Source: Telopea speciosissima
Taxonomy: Eukaryota > Streptophyta > Magnoliopsida > Proteales > Proteaceae
Length of the DNA stretch: 64,000 nucleotides
Reading direction: 5' to 3'
Assembly: GCF_018873765.1 (NCBI RefSeq)
Contig: NC_057923.1
Location: 58,646,593 to 58,710,592 of the forward strand
Shown here: piece by piece, positions 46,307-58,745 of the stretch
Layout of the letters: each line of letters starts with the position of its first letter
Position numbering within the stretch: the first letter of the stretch is position 1
Made by a program: the position numbers and the translations under genes
The notes under the pieces: generated by a model
What the model saw: only the letters and a program-made list of their open reading frames with translations
What the model was told of the DNA's origin: nothing
The model's database searches: none

Positions 46307-49135
46307 GCATTCTCGATCTCTACCACAAGGTAAGATTTCTGCTATCTCGCCCTTTTCAGTTAGGAATTTTTAGCCACTCTGCTATTCCTATCTTGTCGTG
46401 TCTTGACTTTGGAATTGCTATTATATATATGCTATGGCTTGAGTCAGTTCTATTGTTTCTCATCCTCATTTTATTGTTTAATATCCTTAAATATCTTGTA
46501 ATTGTTTATGTGTAACACATAGATTTGGTGGCTAGAAGGCTTTTCAATTAAACAATTAAATGAGGATGAAGTGTCTGTACTTTTTGAAGGAAGTGGCTAT
46601 CACTTGATCCTTGTGTTAATGGAAATTGGGTAGGATTTGAAGGGGAAATACACTAAATAAATTAGATAATTGGACTATTGTCTACTAAAATTTGATGAAG
46701 GCATCTTACCAAACACAACTGGTAAAACCAATTGGCAGATGGGTTGGCCAATGAAGGGGTCAATGGATACTCATATGTTCATACCATAATCAGCAATGCA
46801 GCTCTTGGATTTTGTTCCTAAATTTACTTTTGTTTTGCTGTGTTATTGGACTTTTAGATGAGTGGTTATATCTATTTAGGTGTCTTCAAATTTCTTATCC
46901 TACTCTTTCTAAATGGCATCGATCCTTAAATCCTGTAATGTAGGCCTTATTTACATATCAGCATTTGCAACCTTTGCCATTTCTCCATAACCATGTTACT
47001 CCTGTCCCATAGCATTCCTCAACCATGCACATCTACAACAAGCACCCATTCATGTATCACATCCAGCTCACCTTCATAGCTTTGGAAGGATCAACTTTGC
47101 TACTTTAAATTCCTGATGCATGTGGTAATCCTATAGCATAGCCCTTTAGTGAATTTTATTCATATTCCTGATTTACCCATCTTTGTTGTGTCCTTTGCCC
47201 ATTTTGTGCCTTGACACTATTCTGGTTTTTGCTATTTTTGTGAATGGCTAGGTTAAGCTAACTAAAGTTTTAGATCCTAGAATCTGATCAGCTTTTTTAT
47301 CCAGCTCAGTTTCCTCTTAAGAAGAGGCTTGTGCAGCTGTCTGTGTGTTTGTGAATCTTTTTTATGCCCAGTTTCTGTTTTCTGTAAATTTACTGTTGTC
47401 AGAACCTTGTGCCCTCTCACATGGGGCAGTGAAATGAACACCCCCGTCCCTCCCCTTGGATGCCCATGTGCGTGCTCCCATTGGCCCCCGTGCTGGCGCA
47501 GGGGCCACACAGCCTGGCAGTAAACCCCTTCCCAATAATAGTAAGTTGTTTTAGAGAGTTACTTTTCTCTACCCCTCTGGTGGTGGCTGGATTCTCTTCT
47601 GTTCTAGTGCCCTCTAGTCTTCCTATCTGGGGCTTGAAAGTTGGTGTGGTGATCATGATTGTCTTCTGATGGTAGGCTCAAGTGGGAAATGAACCAGTAA
47701 TATAGGCTTAGTATTTCCTCTCATCCCTCTTCCTATTCGAATATATACCTCCTCAGCCTCTACTACTTGTTTTCCCTAATCAATCTTTACCATAAAGGGA
47801 AGAAGTTTATGTTAAACTTATCATATTGATATATAGGAGCACACGAAGGCTGAAGGGTCCCTGGCAAACTGTAACTAGAGAGGTTATCATTCCCTTAACC
47901 AGTCAAAAGCCTTCGATATTTTAAAGTCCTCAGCTCAAATCTTTCTCTTCCCCAATCCCCACCCCCCTAACAATAAAGGAACCTCTATGATTGAGAAGTT
48001 GAATTTTTTCTTTTTAATAAAGTTTGAAATGGGAGTTTGAGTACCCTGTGATACACCTGTATACACCCTCTTTTGGTTTCTCGCAGTACAAAATTTACTT
48101 CGTGTATGTCATTGGAAATTAGGATCTTTGTTTGTTGCTGGGGGGGGGGGGGGGGGGGGAAAGGGAGGAGGAGTAAGATGCAAGTGGCCTCTATTAACTA
48201 CATGTGGCATAAAACAGAAATACTGAGAGATTAAATATTTAATCCAAAAAGTAAAACTTGAGTAGTTGCATTTTACAAACTACTCCTTTAGCACCTAATA
48301 CAGGTTAAAAATTTATGGTTTTGTAGAACATGATGTCTTAGTTTCATGTAATCGGCCATTACTATTTTCTTCTAATTTAAATTTCCTACATTTTTCTATG
48401 GAGCTATACCATTTTCTATGTTGTTTCTTTAGCAAAGTGTTAACTGTTTTTACCCCCTTTCCGAGCGCACACAATTTCATCAATACATCTAATATATTGA
48501 AGGTTCTATATTACAAGCAGAAACATGGTTCAATGGGCCATTCCAATCTATCTGGTCATCCTAAAACATAACTACAGATGCACTTTGAGAGTCTTGCTAT
48601 GGAACAGCATAAGCTATCCTTAACAAAATGGTTTTGTTTCTGTTGATCAATGGAAGGGTCACTCTGTTTTTGAGAGTCTTGCTATGGAACAGCATAATCC
48701 ATCCTTACAAAATGGTTTTGTTTTTGTTGATCAATGGAAGGGTCACTCTGTTAGGTACTATTGATTTTCCTTCAGTTTAATTTATGATAAACTCGTATCT
48801 GTTATTCTGTATCACTAGTTACTATGTTATGGAACTTTGAAGAATATGTTTTTTGTGCTGTAAAATGTGTTATTATTTGACTCTAGTTTGTGAAACTCTT
48901 TGTTCCCTACTTGATTTTGCATCCAAAACTCAATTTCTTTCCACTATTTATGATCTTATTGTAAAATTTGGTTAAAAATGCCAATAACGGTATATTACTA
49001 GTATTTCTCTGACTTGTCATGTAAAATGCATATATATAACAACAAAAATCAATTGATCAAAAGCTGCTATGGTTTAGCAGTTAACTTGATTGTGATGGAA
49101 AGAGGAATGCATTGGGAAGCATCCAAGCTGGACAA
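46307..49135. other. Gene-free interval
   Basis: AT-rich DNA without a supportable gene. A GC-rich block at about 47405-47525 resembles MITE debris of the kind near 22600-22745. A G-run of about 20 lies at 48140. Short frames have no protein signature. Confidence 0.4.
48587..48751. repeat. 85-bp tandem duplication
   Basis: Two copies start 'gagagtcttgctatggaaca' at 48587 and 48672 and both end 'aagggtcactctgtt'. Confidence 0.85.
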
Positions 49136-49540
49136 CGATAGGAGTTAGGCTGGAAACAGAAAATCAGAATGAAAAACCGTTTGTTGGTTTAAAATTTAAC
49201 CGAATTGAGTATGGTCTGGTCTATTTACAACCGTAACCCATAAAATCTGCTGCTTTTGGAGAAGATTCCTAAGAATCTGGTGATGATATGTTTGTTGGTT
49301 GTGTGTGAGCTGTGATCCAATCCTTGCTCCTCAAGTGGAAATCATATATATAATTGTACCTTAATTATTATTTATAGGTAGGAGGGAGAGAGAGAGATGG
49401 TGATGCGGCTAGCGGCTAGCGGCTAATGTCTTGATTTCTAAAGAAGGTGAAGGGTGAAGAGTGAAGGGGGTACCTAGCTTTCTAGTAGACTTGTCTCCTC
49501 TTTGTGTTCTTCAGCAGAAGGTGTAGGAGGGAGTTTCTGT

Positions 49541-49797
49541 GTCAAAATCCAATAGCAGCTCTCTGGATCAAAATATTTAGGGTTCCAATGAATTTGTCAT
49601 CTATGTACAAATTTGGGTCAGAGAGAGTGATATATATATGCATGGCAAAAAGAAAAGATGATGAATCATGAATGGCCATTAATTAATTTTTGGGTTGAAG
49701 CAACAATATTTCTCTGCCTAACCCAGATTTGTACATATATGAACATTAGAACTCTGATATTGAACTGGAGCTGTTGTAGGATTTAGAACCAGAACCC
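49541..49797. repeat. Inverted gene-fragment hairpin, second type
   Basis: The antisense arm 49541-49632 and sense arm 49706-49797 both derive from the part of the unknown-family gene that encodes SLPDPDLYIDEI...ELLLDLE. The sense arm still carries 'aacccagatttgtacatata' and 'gaactggagctgttgtagga'; the antisense arm has 'catctatgtacaaatttggg' and 'aatagcagctctctggatca'. The loop is about 73 nt. Stops prevent coding. Confidence 0.7.
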
Positions 49798-50089
49798 AAC
49801 CCCATTACCTCCTTATGAAGATTACAAAAAGGGGTATTATGTCTACACTTATTTCCATCAATTCCGGCCTCTACATCGATCGATCGATCGGGGGTTACGT
49901 ACGTGATAGCAGAGGATTAATCCAGTTAATTAGAACTGAACTGTTGAAGATGACTCCTTGAACGAAACCAGGTTGTCCTTTTTCACCGTACTATCTGGGA
50001 ATTAATTGTTGTTGAGGATTCCAAATCACCTTTCTCGATGGGAGAAATATTCTCCACCGAAATACAGCGTGGACCACTCCCATTGCTGC

Positions 50090-50240
50090 TGCTGCTGAGT
50101 TGCAGAATTTCTTCGATCTCTCTCCCATGGCTGCTGCTGCTGCTTCTAATGCTATGGCCCTGAAATTGCTATCTTACTTGGTTCATTTTATGGAGAGAAA
50201 TCATGGAAACTAAAAATGTGATGCTTTTTTATGAGAATAA
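50090..50240. repeat. Antisense plus sense fragment of the same gene (partly decayed hairpin)
   Basis: 50090-50168 is antisense to the exon 2 start with its splice acceptor ('ctctctcccatggctgctgc', 'gctatggccctgaaatt'). 50170-50240 is sense ('ttggttcattttatggagag'). It is homologous to 32640-32772, but the outer antisense arm is lost, so base pairing would be weak. Confidence 0.6.
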
Positions 50241-50307
50241 TATGCTTAATTACTGGACTGATGATGATGATGATGATTAGGTGATCGAAATAAGTTCTTA
50301 TTAATTT

Positions 50308-51843
50308 GGGTAAAGTACACGCAACCCCTTATAATGCACCCAATATTTCTCGTACCCCCTATGTTTCTGATAAATTCACGTACCACCCTTGCTTTACCCC
50401 TCTAATGCCATTTAGGTCCACACTAGGTATTAAATGCTAAAAAATTATCAAAACTACCCTTTCTAATATTTTTTCTAAAACTTGAAAAGACCTAATTGCC
50501 CTGATCTATTTGCTAAAAATTGAAAAGACCAAAATGCCCTCATCTTCTCCAAATCATCATCTTCTTTTACATATCCATCACCACCACCCATCGTTAACAC
50601 CATCACCACTGTGAAGCCCCACCTCCAACTCCTTCAGCTTTACCAATTCCACCACCTGTCCCCCTCCCTTGCCTATTCCTCCACCAACACCGCAGATTTG
50701 GTAAGGGCGCGGTGGTGGATTTAAGCTTGATTGGAGGAAAAAACGAAAGGGAAAATGGAGAAAAAAAGGGACAAAGAAAGAAAAATTCTGATATCCACAT
50801 CATCTATTTTCGCCTACCCCTACTTCCATATGCACCTTACACACAATGGGACGCGCAAAGACCGCCTTACCCCCACTTGGGCAGGGCGCTCGGGCAGGAG
50901 TAAGGCGGACTTTGCACGCCCCATTGTATGTAGGACACACATGAAAGTATGGGCAGGTGGAAGTAGAGGATCCGAACTCAAAATTCTGAGAATTGAAAAA
51001 CAACCAAAAAGAGCGGCGATCAACGAGATGGGACTGGTACTTTGATAAAAAAAAATGAGATGGGACTGGTACTAATCACATACCCATCTCTCTCTTTTTC
51101 TCTATCTCCCTATTCCCCAAGTCCAGACGGAAACTCATTCACAACCATTGAACCGGTAGCAGAAAGAGAGGGAGAGAGATAGAGAATGAGACATGGGAAG
51201 GTGGTGCTATGACTTCTGAGTCTTGTGAACCAATATATTTTTCTTCTCTCGTTAATTAATTCGAAAACCCAAAAAAGGGGGAAAATTAGAAGCAGATTGA
51301 GTAATAGAAGGGGACAAAACTAAAAGAGCAAAAAACCAGAAGGATAAAGGTGGGAGGTGTTTCGGGGAAAAATCTCAGATTTTGGATGATTCGTTCTTCT
51401 TTTTTTATTTTAGTTTTAATATTTTTTTAGGGCAGGCGGTAGCAGCGCTCGAGCACTGCCATTATAAAGTGATGTTAGCAGTACTCCATCAATGTCATCC
51501 GTTGAATTATTATCATTTAATCTTAAACGTATATTTTATTAAACACATTACCTGTTCTTTACCCATATAGCCGGTGAATTTTTCATCTCTTTCTTTTTTT
51601 TGTTTTTTTGAGGAAAATTAGATCCTCGTCCCCTGTACTTTGCCTTAATTACACATCCCTCCACATAGTATAATTGAACCTGTATAAGAAAGGGTAGTTT
51701 GGTAATTTTTTAGCATTTAATACCTGGTGTGGACTTAAATGGCATTAGGGGGGTAAAGCAGAGGTGGTACGTGGACTTATTAGAAGCTTAGGGGGGTACA
51801 AGGAATATTGGGTGCATTACAAGGGGGTACGTGTACTTTACCC
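50308..51843. mobile_element. Mutator-like element with ~150-bp terminal inverted repeats
   Basis: It begins GGGTAAAGTACACG and ends CGTGTACTTTACCC, with the inverted match extending about 150 bp. The exact 9-bp duplication TATTAATTT is at 50299-50307 and 51844-51852, as expected for a Mutator-like element. There is no transposase. The interior carries host-like low-complexity sequence and a nested foldback (50818-50960). It sits inside a copy of the tandem unit. Confidence 0.88.
50818..50960. mobile_element. Foldback MITE nested in the Mutator-like element
   Basis: Inverted arms: 'cacacaatgggacgcgcaaa' / 'gaccgccttac' at the left, and 'gtaaggcggactttgcacgc' / 'cccattgtatgtaggac' at the right. 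The ends are not resolved. Confidence 0.65.
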
Positions 51844-51900
51844 TATTAATTTCTGGTAGTGTTACTTCAATTTCAATTAACCATACTATTATGTATGGTG

Positions 51901-53690
51901 TTTTTTTTTTTGCTAGGAACATACTTATTATATTACCCTTAGATAGAAAAAAACATATTTACATCATATAAGAAAGGAGGCATTACATTCCTATTTGTTA
52001 TAGAGAAAGAGGCAAGGGAGCGTAGTCTACTAGTCCATATATTATTCTTATGTTTAAACTCTACATTTATAAAGTTTGAGGTTTGTTCTGCCAGTTCAAA
52101 AAAGGTGGGTATAAGGTGCCACAGAATGGGTATGTTTTGCTTGGCAGTCATAAGGTCATATAAACTCTGGTTAGTGATCCAAATCTCCTTAAGTTGGATT
52201 CCATCCTTTGCAGCATGCGTCCATCCCTGTAAGATCCCAGTTAGTTCAGCCTACATGTCATCAGTTGAATGTGCAAACCCTGCAGATGTTAAAACACTCT
52301 GGTTGTCTAGCAAAATGCAGTAAGCCCATCCTACTAGGCCTACTTTTGGTTAAAAAAGACCTGCACAGCACAAAATAGGTGAGTTCATTGTATGGTTGCT
52401 ATTAGTTGTGTCAAATTCAAGATCTATATGCACACTATTTTCAAGAGGGTGGTTGTGCACAAATGGTGGTTTTTACTGAAGATCATGAATCCATTTGGTA
52501 ACAAGTTTGAGTATAGGGATGGGGTTGGGTGCTTCCACCTTATTGATTACTTTATTTCTTACATTCCAAATGAAGTAGCAGGTAATAATAAAAACTGAAA
52601 AAAACCAGCTGGCAGTCGGTTTATCAAAGGTCTTGGATTGGAGGATGGTGGCACAAAGCTATGCCAAACAAGAACTTCTTAGGTGCTCAGTTATGAGTCC
52701 AAGGGGTCCGTAGGCCCAGATACGCTTAGTCCATTCACAAGATAGAAAGAGGTGCCACTAGTGGGATTCATCATGAGCACCACAGAAAACACATGTAGGC
52801 TCGATCGATGTTCACTTTGAGAGAGTACTCTTGACAGGTAAACCTGCATGCAATACACGCCAAAAAAACAATTTAAACTTCGGATGAATATTTAGTTTCC
52901 AGAAAAAGTGTCACCACTTGGACTCAAGGGGCTTGGATTGCCAAAGTGGATTTAAAAGGTTTGTAGCATTTCGGGTAGAGAAGCTACCATCTTTTGTTAG
53001 GGAGCACCTCCATTGGTCCCCAGAATCAAAGAGATTTATTTTAGAAATTTCAAAATTCATATGATTTGGTAGAATTCATGCAAGTGTATCACAGTTCCAT
53101 CTAAAATTAAGAGTTAGATCCTTAACCAGGCTGAAGGATTGGTTGTGAAAACATGGAGGAATACAATGGCCCGGTATTGTTGGTACCCATGGGTCGAACC
53201 AACAGTTGGTTGTCATACCATTCCCAATTCTTCTCCATACTTTTTTTTTTTAGGTCAGGTAGCACCGAAGCAATACTGTTCCAAGTCCAAGTTCCTTTCT
53301 TCATTGCTACTTTTGAGTTGAAAATGGAGGTGTTCGAGAAATATTTAGCTTTTATAACCTTGGCCCATAAGGAATCATTTTCATTTATCAGTCGCCAGCC
53401 TAGTTTAGTGATGAGGGCCTTGTTGTGGATGTGGGATTTGCGAAACCCTAGACCCCCCAGGGATTTGGGGTTACAAATTTTATCCCATCCGATTAGGCTA
53501 GCATTATGTCTATTTGGTGGGTTGTTGTTCCAGAAATACCATCTCAACATCATCCGAACCCCTCAATCAAAGGATTCCCCCTTGATTGTGGGTGTGGGAA
53601 AACTTGATCCTATTTCAACTCTGACAATAATGCGTGAAATGGTTAAAAGACCGACCGTAGTTTATAATTGGTCCAACTTATTGTAATCAA
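51901..53690 (-). mobile_element. 5'-truncated LINE with poly-A tail
   Basis: A T11 run at 51901-51911 marks the minus-strand poly-A. Reading leftward on the minus strand, 53553-53122 encodes the post-RT segment (NRHNASLIGWDKICNPKSLG, then HNKALITKLGWRLINENDSL). Around 52800-52600 comes a zinc-knuckle-type piece (HLFLSCEWTKRIWAYGPLG), and at about 52390-51940 an RNase H-like part with stops. The 5' half (endonuclease, RT core) is missing. It inserted in a copy of the tandem unit ('actattatgtatggt' at 51883 matches 32849). Several frameshifts and stops make it non-functional. Confidence 0.78.
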
Positions 53691-54160
53691 AGTGGTGAAA
53701 AGATGCCACGTTCTTTGGATTACCATTTTCTTATCCAATTTTTTTCTAAAGTCAAGGGTAAAAAAAAAATGTTCAAAATAATATGAAAATGATTTACATT
53801 ATTTTCATTCTTAAGGCTGTCATTATTTTGCCCATTTTTTCAACTACACAAGTGAAATTGTAGGATTTTATCCTCATTGAATAAAAAAACAAACAAAATA
53901 TTAAGATCGTTGTAATTTCTTTTTCAACAATTTTGATTACAAGGAGATTTTCCTTTTAAACTTGAAGAAGAGGTAAGTCGTTTCTCTCTTGAGGCTGGAA
54001 CAAAAACATATGAAGCATCAATAGATGTTGTAGCTACAACTCTTAGCTATAATGTCTAACCTTAGTTAGTAAATATGTATATTATATACATATATCTAGA
54101 CATTGCATTTGACGACTTATGACGATGATGATCAGAGCCCCCCAGGCTCCCGTGGCAATA
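53691..54160. other. AT-rich gene-free segment
   Basis: No gene, repeat family or RNA was recognised. Confidence 0.4.
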
Positions 54161-54750
54161 TTATGGTGAAAATGAAAAATTTTACCCTTCGCATAATTTT
54201 AGTGTCCAAACCCTCCCAAATAGAGATAAAACTCCTAGAATAGCCTTATTTAACCCTTTATAACCTGTACGCAAATTTTCAACCAAGTCCAACCGCTAAC
54301 TTCATTTGCAAAAATGACCATTTTGCCCTTAATATTATCTCAATATCCGGAACTTCTTGGTTTGAGCCGAAACAATTAGGATTTTCATATTTATCTATTT
54401 CAAGACTCTGCGTAAAATGTCAATCAAATCGAATGACATTTGGCCACCATTTAGTGTGGAATTTTCATTTTGCCCCTAACATCATTCTGGTATGTTAGGA
54501 TAGCTTTACTTATATATTTCCAGCTCGTATGTAAAAGTTATTCAAATTTGATAACGTTTGATGTCCATTCAATGCAAAATGACCGATTTACCCTTGGCAT
54601 AATTGCGAAGTCTAATTCTTCTCGATTTGAACTAAAAGTCTTCGGATAACCTTATTTAACCATTTTGAAATTTGAACTCATGTGTAAAATTCCATTCAAA
54701 TCCGATGCCATTTGACCTCGATTGGAACAAAGAATCATTTTGCGGTTATC
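54160..54750. repeat. Degenerate tandem array, unit about 120-150 bp
   Basis: A motif of the form 'aaaatgaccattttgccc' recurs near 54175, 54312, 54460, 54577 and 54727. Each is followed by 'catttga' / 'tcaaatc' words and 'ttatttaacc'-type text. Identity between units is low, so this is an old local array or a low-copy satellite remnant. No coding content. Confidence 0.5.
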
Positions 54751-56091
54751 AAACACTTGCCAAACATTTTTTGCTACATCCTCCACAAAAAAAAAAAAAA
54801 AAAAAAAGAGGGATTGAAAGATACTGATACTTTAATTTTACACCTTTAAAAAAAAATATTCAAATCTAACGGCTTGGGGGTTGCCACGCACGTTCAGCAA
54901 CACCCGAGCCACTCCCACGTTAGCCCAACCCGCATCGGACCCCATACAAACCCAGCTTGGTTTGGTTGCGTGCACGCCACGCTTGGCCTTGCCAATCCCA
55001 TACTGATTGGATGAGCCCTTGCATGCAGGCTTACCCATTCCATGCGTCCAAGCCCACGCCCAACTACCTGCCCGTACGGCCCACTTATTGGGCCCATCCG
55101 CTCAAGCTCGTTTTGGGACCTAAAATAATGATTTTTTTGCCTATAACACCCCATTTGGAGAGCTAAGAGCTGGCCTCTTGAGCTGAAAATTTTTCTACAG
55201 CTAAAATATCTTCCCCTATTCCATTTGGCAAACTTCCTACCCATAGCCTACCCCTATATAGTTTGAAAAAGGGAAATGATAGGTCACCTTCTGAGTTACA
55301 CCCTTATTTTAATGCAACTCCACTAAGTACCCAAATATCAAAATGAACCCAAAATCTAATGGGGTTTACCTTTTAACTGTTAAGTAGTGACGTTAAGAGG
55401 TTATACTAAGGGAAATGATAGGTCACCTCCTGAGTTACACCCTTATTTTTTTTAAAAGAAAATTTTGCCATTGTAGTGTATGAAGAATTACACTAACAAG
55501 GAATTTGACTACAACACTAAAAATCAATCATGACCGAGAGGCCCATCACCACTTGTGGGCCTGGATAACCATAGTTCGAAATTTCGCCTCGTCTCACCAT
55601 TCCGGTTTGGCAAAAAATTCCAAAATTTCGATGAAATATGATATTTTTTCTGCCATATTTCGGCACTCCATCTCGGTAGGGGTTTTTTGGCCATATTAAG
55701 GCCTGATACTTCATTTACATTTTTATTTAAGCTAAATAAACACATTTAAACCTTCATATTACAAAAAACTAAACTCAAAGTGGTGTTTTGGGTTTGCACC
55801 CTTGATTGACAATATACGATCGGACCCTAATGTATAAATAGTTAAATACATATTATTTAAGTACTAAAAGACATTATAAGAAATTTAAACAAAATAATGA
55901 AACAAATTTATGAAATTTCATGAAATACTGACAAACCATGGACTTTATCTTCTTAAGATAATTCAAAGTTGTATTTTGCTAGCCTTGAAGTCCTCTCATC
56001 CGAAGCACAAGATCCCATCAATTGAGCGAGTTGCTTCCTTTTTTTTTAATTTTTTTTATGGAAAGAGTAAAGATATATTAATGGGAAAAAA
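54751..56091. other. Gene-free interval with small repeats
   Basis: 54850-55090 is GC-richer with open frames on both strands but no signature. A 137-bp direct duplication ('gggaaatgataggtcacct') occurs at about 55270 and 55408. At about 55565-55715 a MITE-like block of 'cgaaatttcg' / 'catatttcgg' words lies near 'catagttcgaaa'. Confidence 0.45.
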
Positions 56092-56244
56092 AACTCTCTC
56101 CGGGAGTGCGGCCTACACTAGTACTCCCATGAGTCTATCTCTCTCCTCCCGATATGAAAAGACATCTTTACCCTCTTGTTTTGAAGAGGAGAGAGATAGA
56201 CACATGGGAGTGCTGCCGTAGGCCAAACTCCCGGGCAGAAAACT
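56092..56244. mobile_element. Foldback MITE
   Basis: The left arm 'ccgggagtgcggcctac' with 'gagtctatctctctcctc' mirrors the right arm 'gaggagagagatagacaca' with 'ggccaaactcccggg'. A partial relative is at about 40262-40315. Confidence 0.7.
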
Positions 56245-57129
56245 GCTTCCCTATATTAATATAGGGCAACTAGAAATAGGGCCATACGAAATGACTTTCA
56301 CATTCCCTATGGAAAGACGGAAATCTCTTGGGGTGTGGCAGTCTTTTTGCGCTACCCTTTGTCTGGGTGCAAGGGCTGCGCATTGCACGAGACTAGATAG
56401 AATTCTCTTTCCTATTAATATAAAATAGAAGTTACATTGTCTGATAGCTTGGGTAGATCGAGTGTCCATTACTTTACAAGTTAATCTGGAGGGGAAAGAA
56501 ACCACAAGAGCATTCACTCAGGCATCTGGTGGAGCATTGTAGTGCAGCCCTGAGAGCTCGACACGTGGAAGAAGCTCTATGCAACGGTGAGAACTCGATG
56601 TAAGGCAATTTTGTGTTTTTTTTTTTTTTCTCTCTTCTTTCTTCTCAAGTTTGACATTGTTGGATGTCGCATCTTCCAGGTGATGAGCTCTCAGGCCTGC
56701 ACTACACTGCATTGCAAGATTAGGGCATTGCAGACGATGTTTTTTCCGCCTGAATTCCTTATCTCCATTCTTTTATGGACGTGGGAGTTCATTGATTGAT
56801 TGGGATTGGATCCTTGTAGGAGATTCAGATCCATCTTGTTGGTCTTATTTCAAAAAAAAAAATTAAATAAATAAAAAGATAAGGTTTTCACCTCTCGAGA
56901 TGAAACATTCATTGTACCATTAATCTATGTTTACAAGCCCTATAGCATTTTAGTCTTTTCCCAGATTTACCCTCGCAATGCCTTTTTATAGGGTTTTTGT
57001 CTTTCCCCAAAAACACCGTTGCAATGCCGGCCTTTCTATAGGGTTTTAGTCTTTTCCCAAAATACCCTCACAGATAATAATAATGAATGGTAGGATTTAC
57101 AAAGATATTCATTCTCCTTAGACAAAGAT

Positions 57130-58560
57130 GTGAGTTGTACTGAATGAATATAAGGTAATCTACCCTTCACCCTCTCATTGGTGCGAATAATAAGGGTGTG
57201 AAGGAGTTAGGCTCGAAACAGAAAATGAGAATGAAAAACCGTTGTTGGTTTTAAAATTTAACCGAATTGAGTTATGTAGAGAGGTGAGTTGGAGAGAGGG
57301 GGGCGTTAGAGAAGTTTCCTAAGAATCTGGTGATGATATATGTTGGTTGTGTGTGAGCTGTGATCCCTTCCTTGCTCCACAAGTGAAATCATATAATTGG
57401 AGTATTGGACCTTATTTATAGGTAGCAGGGAGAGAGATAGAGATGTGATGGGGCTAGCTGCTAATTTCTTGATTCCTAAAGAAGGTGGGGGGTGAAGGGT
57501 GAAGGGGGTACCTAGCTTTCTGCTAGACTTGTCCCCTCTTTGTGTTCTTCAGCAGAATTGAAGGTGTAGGAGGGAGTTTCTGTGTCAAAATCCGATAGCA
57601 GCTATCTGGATCAAAATATTTAGGGTTCCAATGAATTTGTCATCTATGTATCTGTCTGGGTCAGAGAGAGTGATATCTGATGTCTACAACTCTAATTTGA
57701 TGATGAAGAAGTCATTATTAAATTAATGAGTGAGTTGATGGTCTAGTGAAGATCGATCGAATGGGGGCAAAAAGATGATCAATGGCCACGCAACAATATT
57801 TCTCTGCCTAATCCAGATATGTACATATATGAACATTGGAACTCTGATATTGAACTGGAGCTGTTGTTGGATTTAGAACCAGAACCCAACCCCATTACCT
57901 CCTTCTGAAGATTACAAAAAGGGGTATTAAGTCTACACTTATTTCCATCGATTCCGGCCTCTACATCGATCGATCGAGGGGTTACGTACGTGATGCCCCG
58001 AGGATTAATATATATTGCTGATCATGTTTGGGTTCAATTTTCTTTTGTTCATCATGCTTAATTATGTTTTGTTCTTCATGATTTCCAATCTCTTTTTTGT
58101 GTCTAGCTACGTGATTCTCTGTTATTCAAATTAATATATATATATATAGGTAGATCCATCTTGTTTCTTATATTTTTTCTCTATGATTAGAGTGTATCAT
58201 GCGCATTATAGCTAGCTATCTAGGGTGATTTTACATGATTTAAATAGGGTATAATTGTTATCATGATTTTTTAAAATCTCAATTTCAGCAAATTTGTTAT
58301 CATGATTATTAAGTTCTTAATTTCGGTAGGATAATTTTTTTTAAATTGTGATATTTATCCACCTGATTTGTTGCATGTTTACACGCAATTTAGCATTTCT
58401 TTTTAAGTAAAAATGTTTTAAATGGTGAACCGACGAGTGTTTAAAAAAATTGAAATCAGATTCAGTCGTGATGATCCCGATTTTAGATGTTCCAGAAAGA
58501 CTAATTCTAGGGTTTTTTCTTTGGACTGATTTTAGCTCATTCCATATCGGAGGTATTCTG
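57130..58560. repeat. Dispersed copy of the composite unit
   Basis: 57195-58010 aligns with 49135-49920 ('gggtgtgaaggagttaggct' / 'aaccgaattgag', 'tgatcccttccttgctcc', 'gcagttt'-free hairpin region). 58020-58560 aligns with 41380-41830 ('gtttgggttcaattttcttt', 'gatttccaatctctttttt'). It joins pieces that are separate in the left array. Confidence 0.7.
57586..57900. repeat. Inverted gene-fragment hairpin, second type, copy 2
   Basis: The antisense arm 57586-57680 ('gatagcagctatctggatca', 'gaatttgtcatctatgtat') faces the sense arm 57797-57900 ('tctctgcctaatccagatat', 'gaactggagctgttgttgga'). The sense arm keeps ELELLLDLEPEP in one frame. The loop is about 115 nt. Same structure as 49541-49797. 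Confidence 0.68.
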
Positions 58561-58635
58561 TAGTATTCAATGGGAGATCTAGTGAATGAGTTATTCCATT
58601 AGGTGACAAATACAGCTGCAACAGGGTAGGGTTGG

Positions 58636-58745
58636 GTTGGGCCAGGCCTTTTAAAACCCCAGCCCAATCCAACGTTTCCTTAGATGGGTCCGGGCCGGGC
58701 TTTTTAAAACCCCAGTCCAACCCTAAGTTTCCTTAGATGGGTTCA
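58636..58745. repeat. 53-bp tandem repeat (two copies)
   Basis: 'ttttaaaaccccag' followed by 'tttccttagatgggt' occurs twice with a 53-bp period, within a GC-rich block that continues in 'aggccagac' / 'gggccagggt' words to 58830. Confidence 0.7.
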
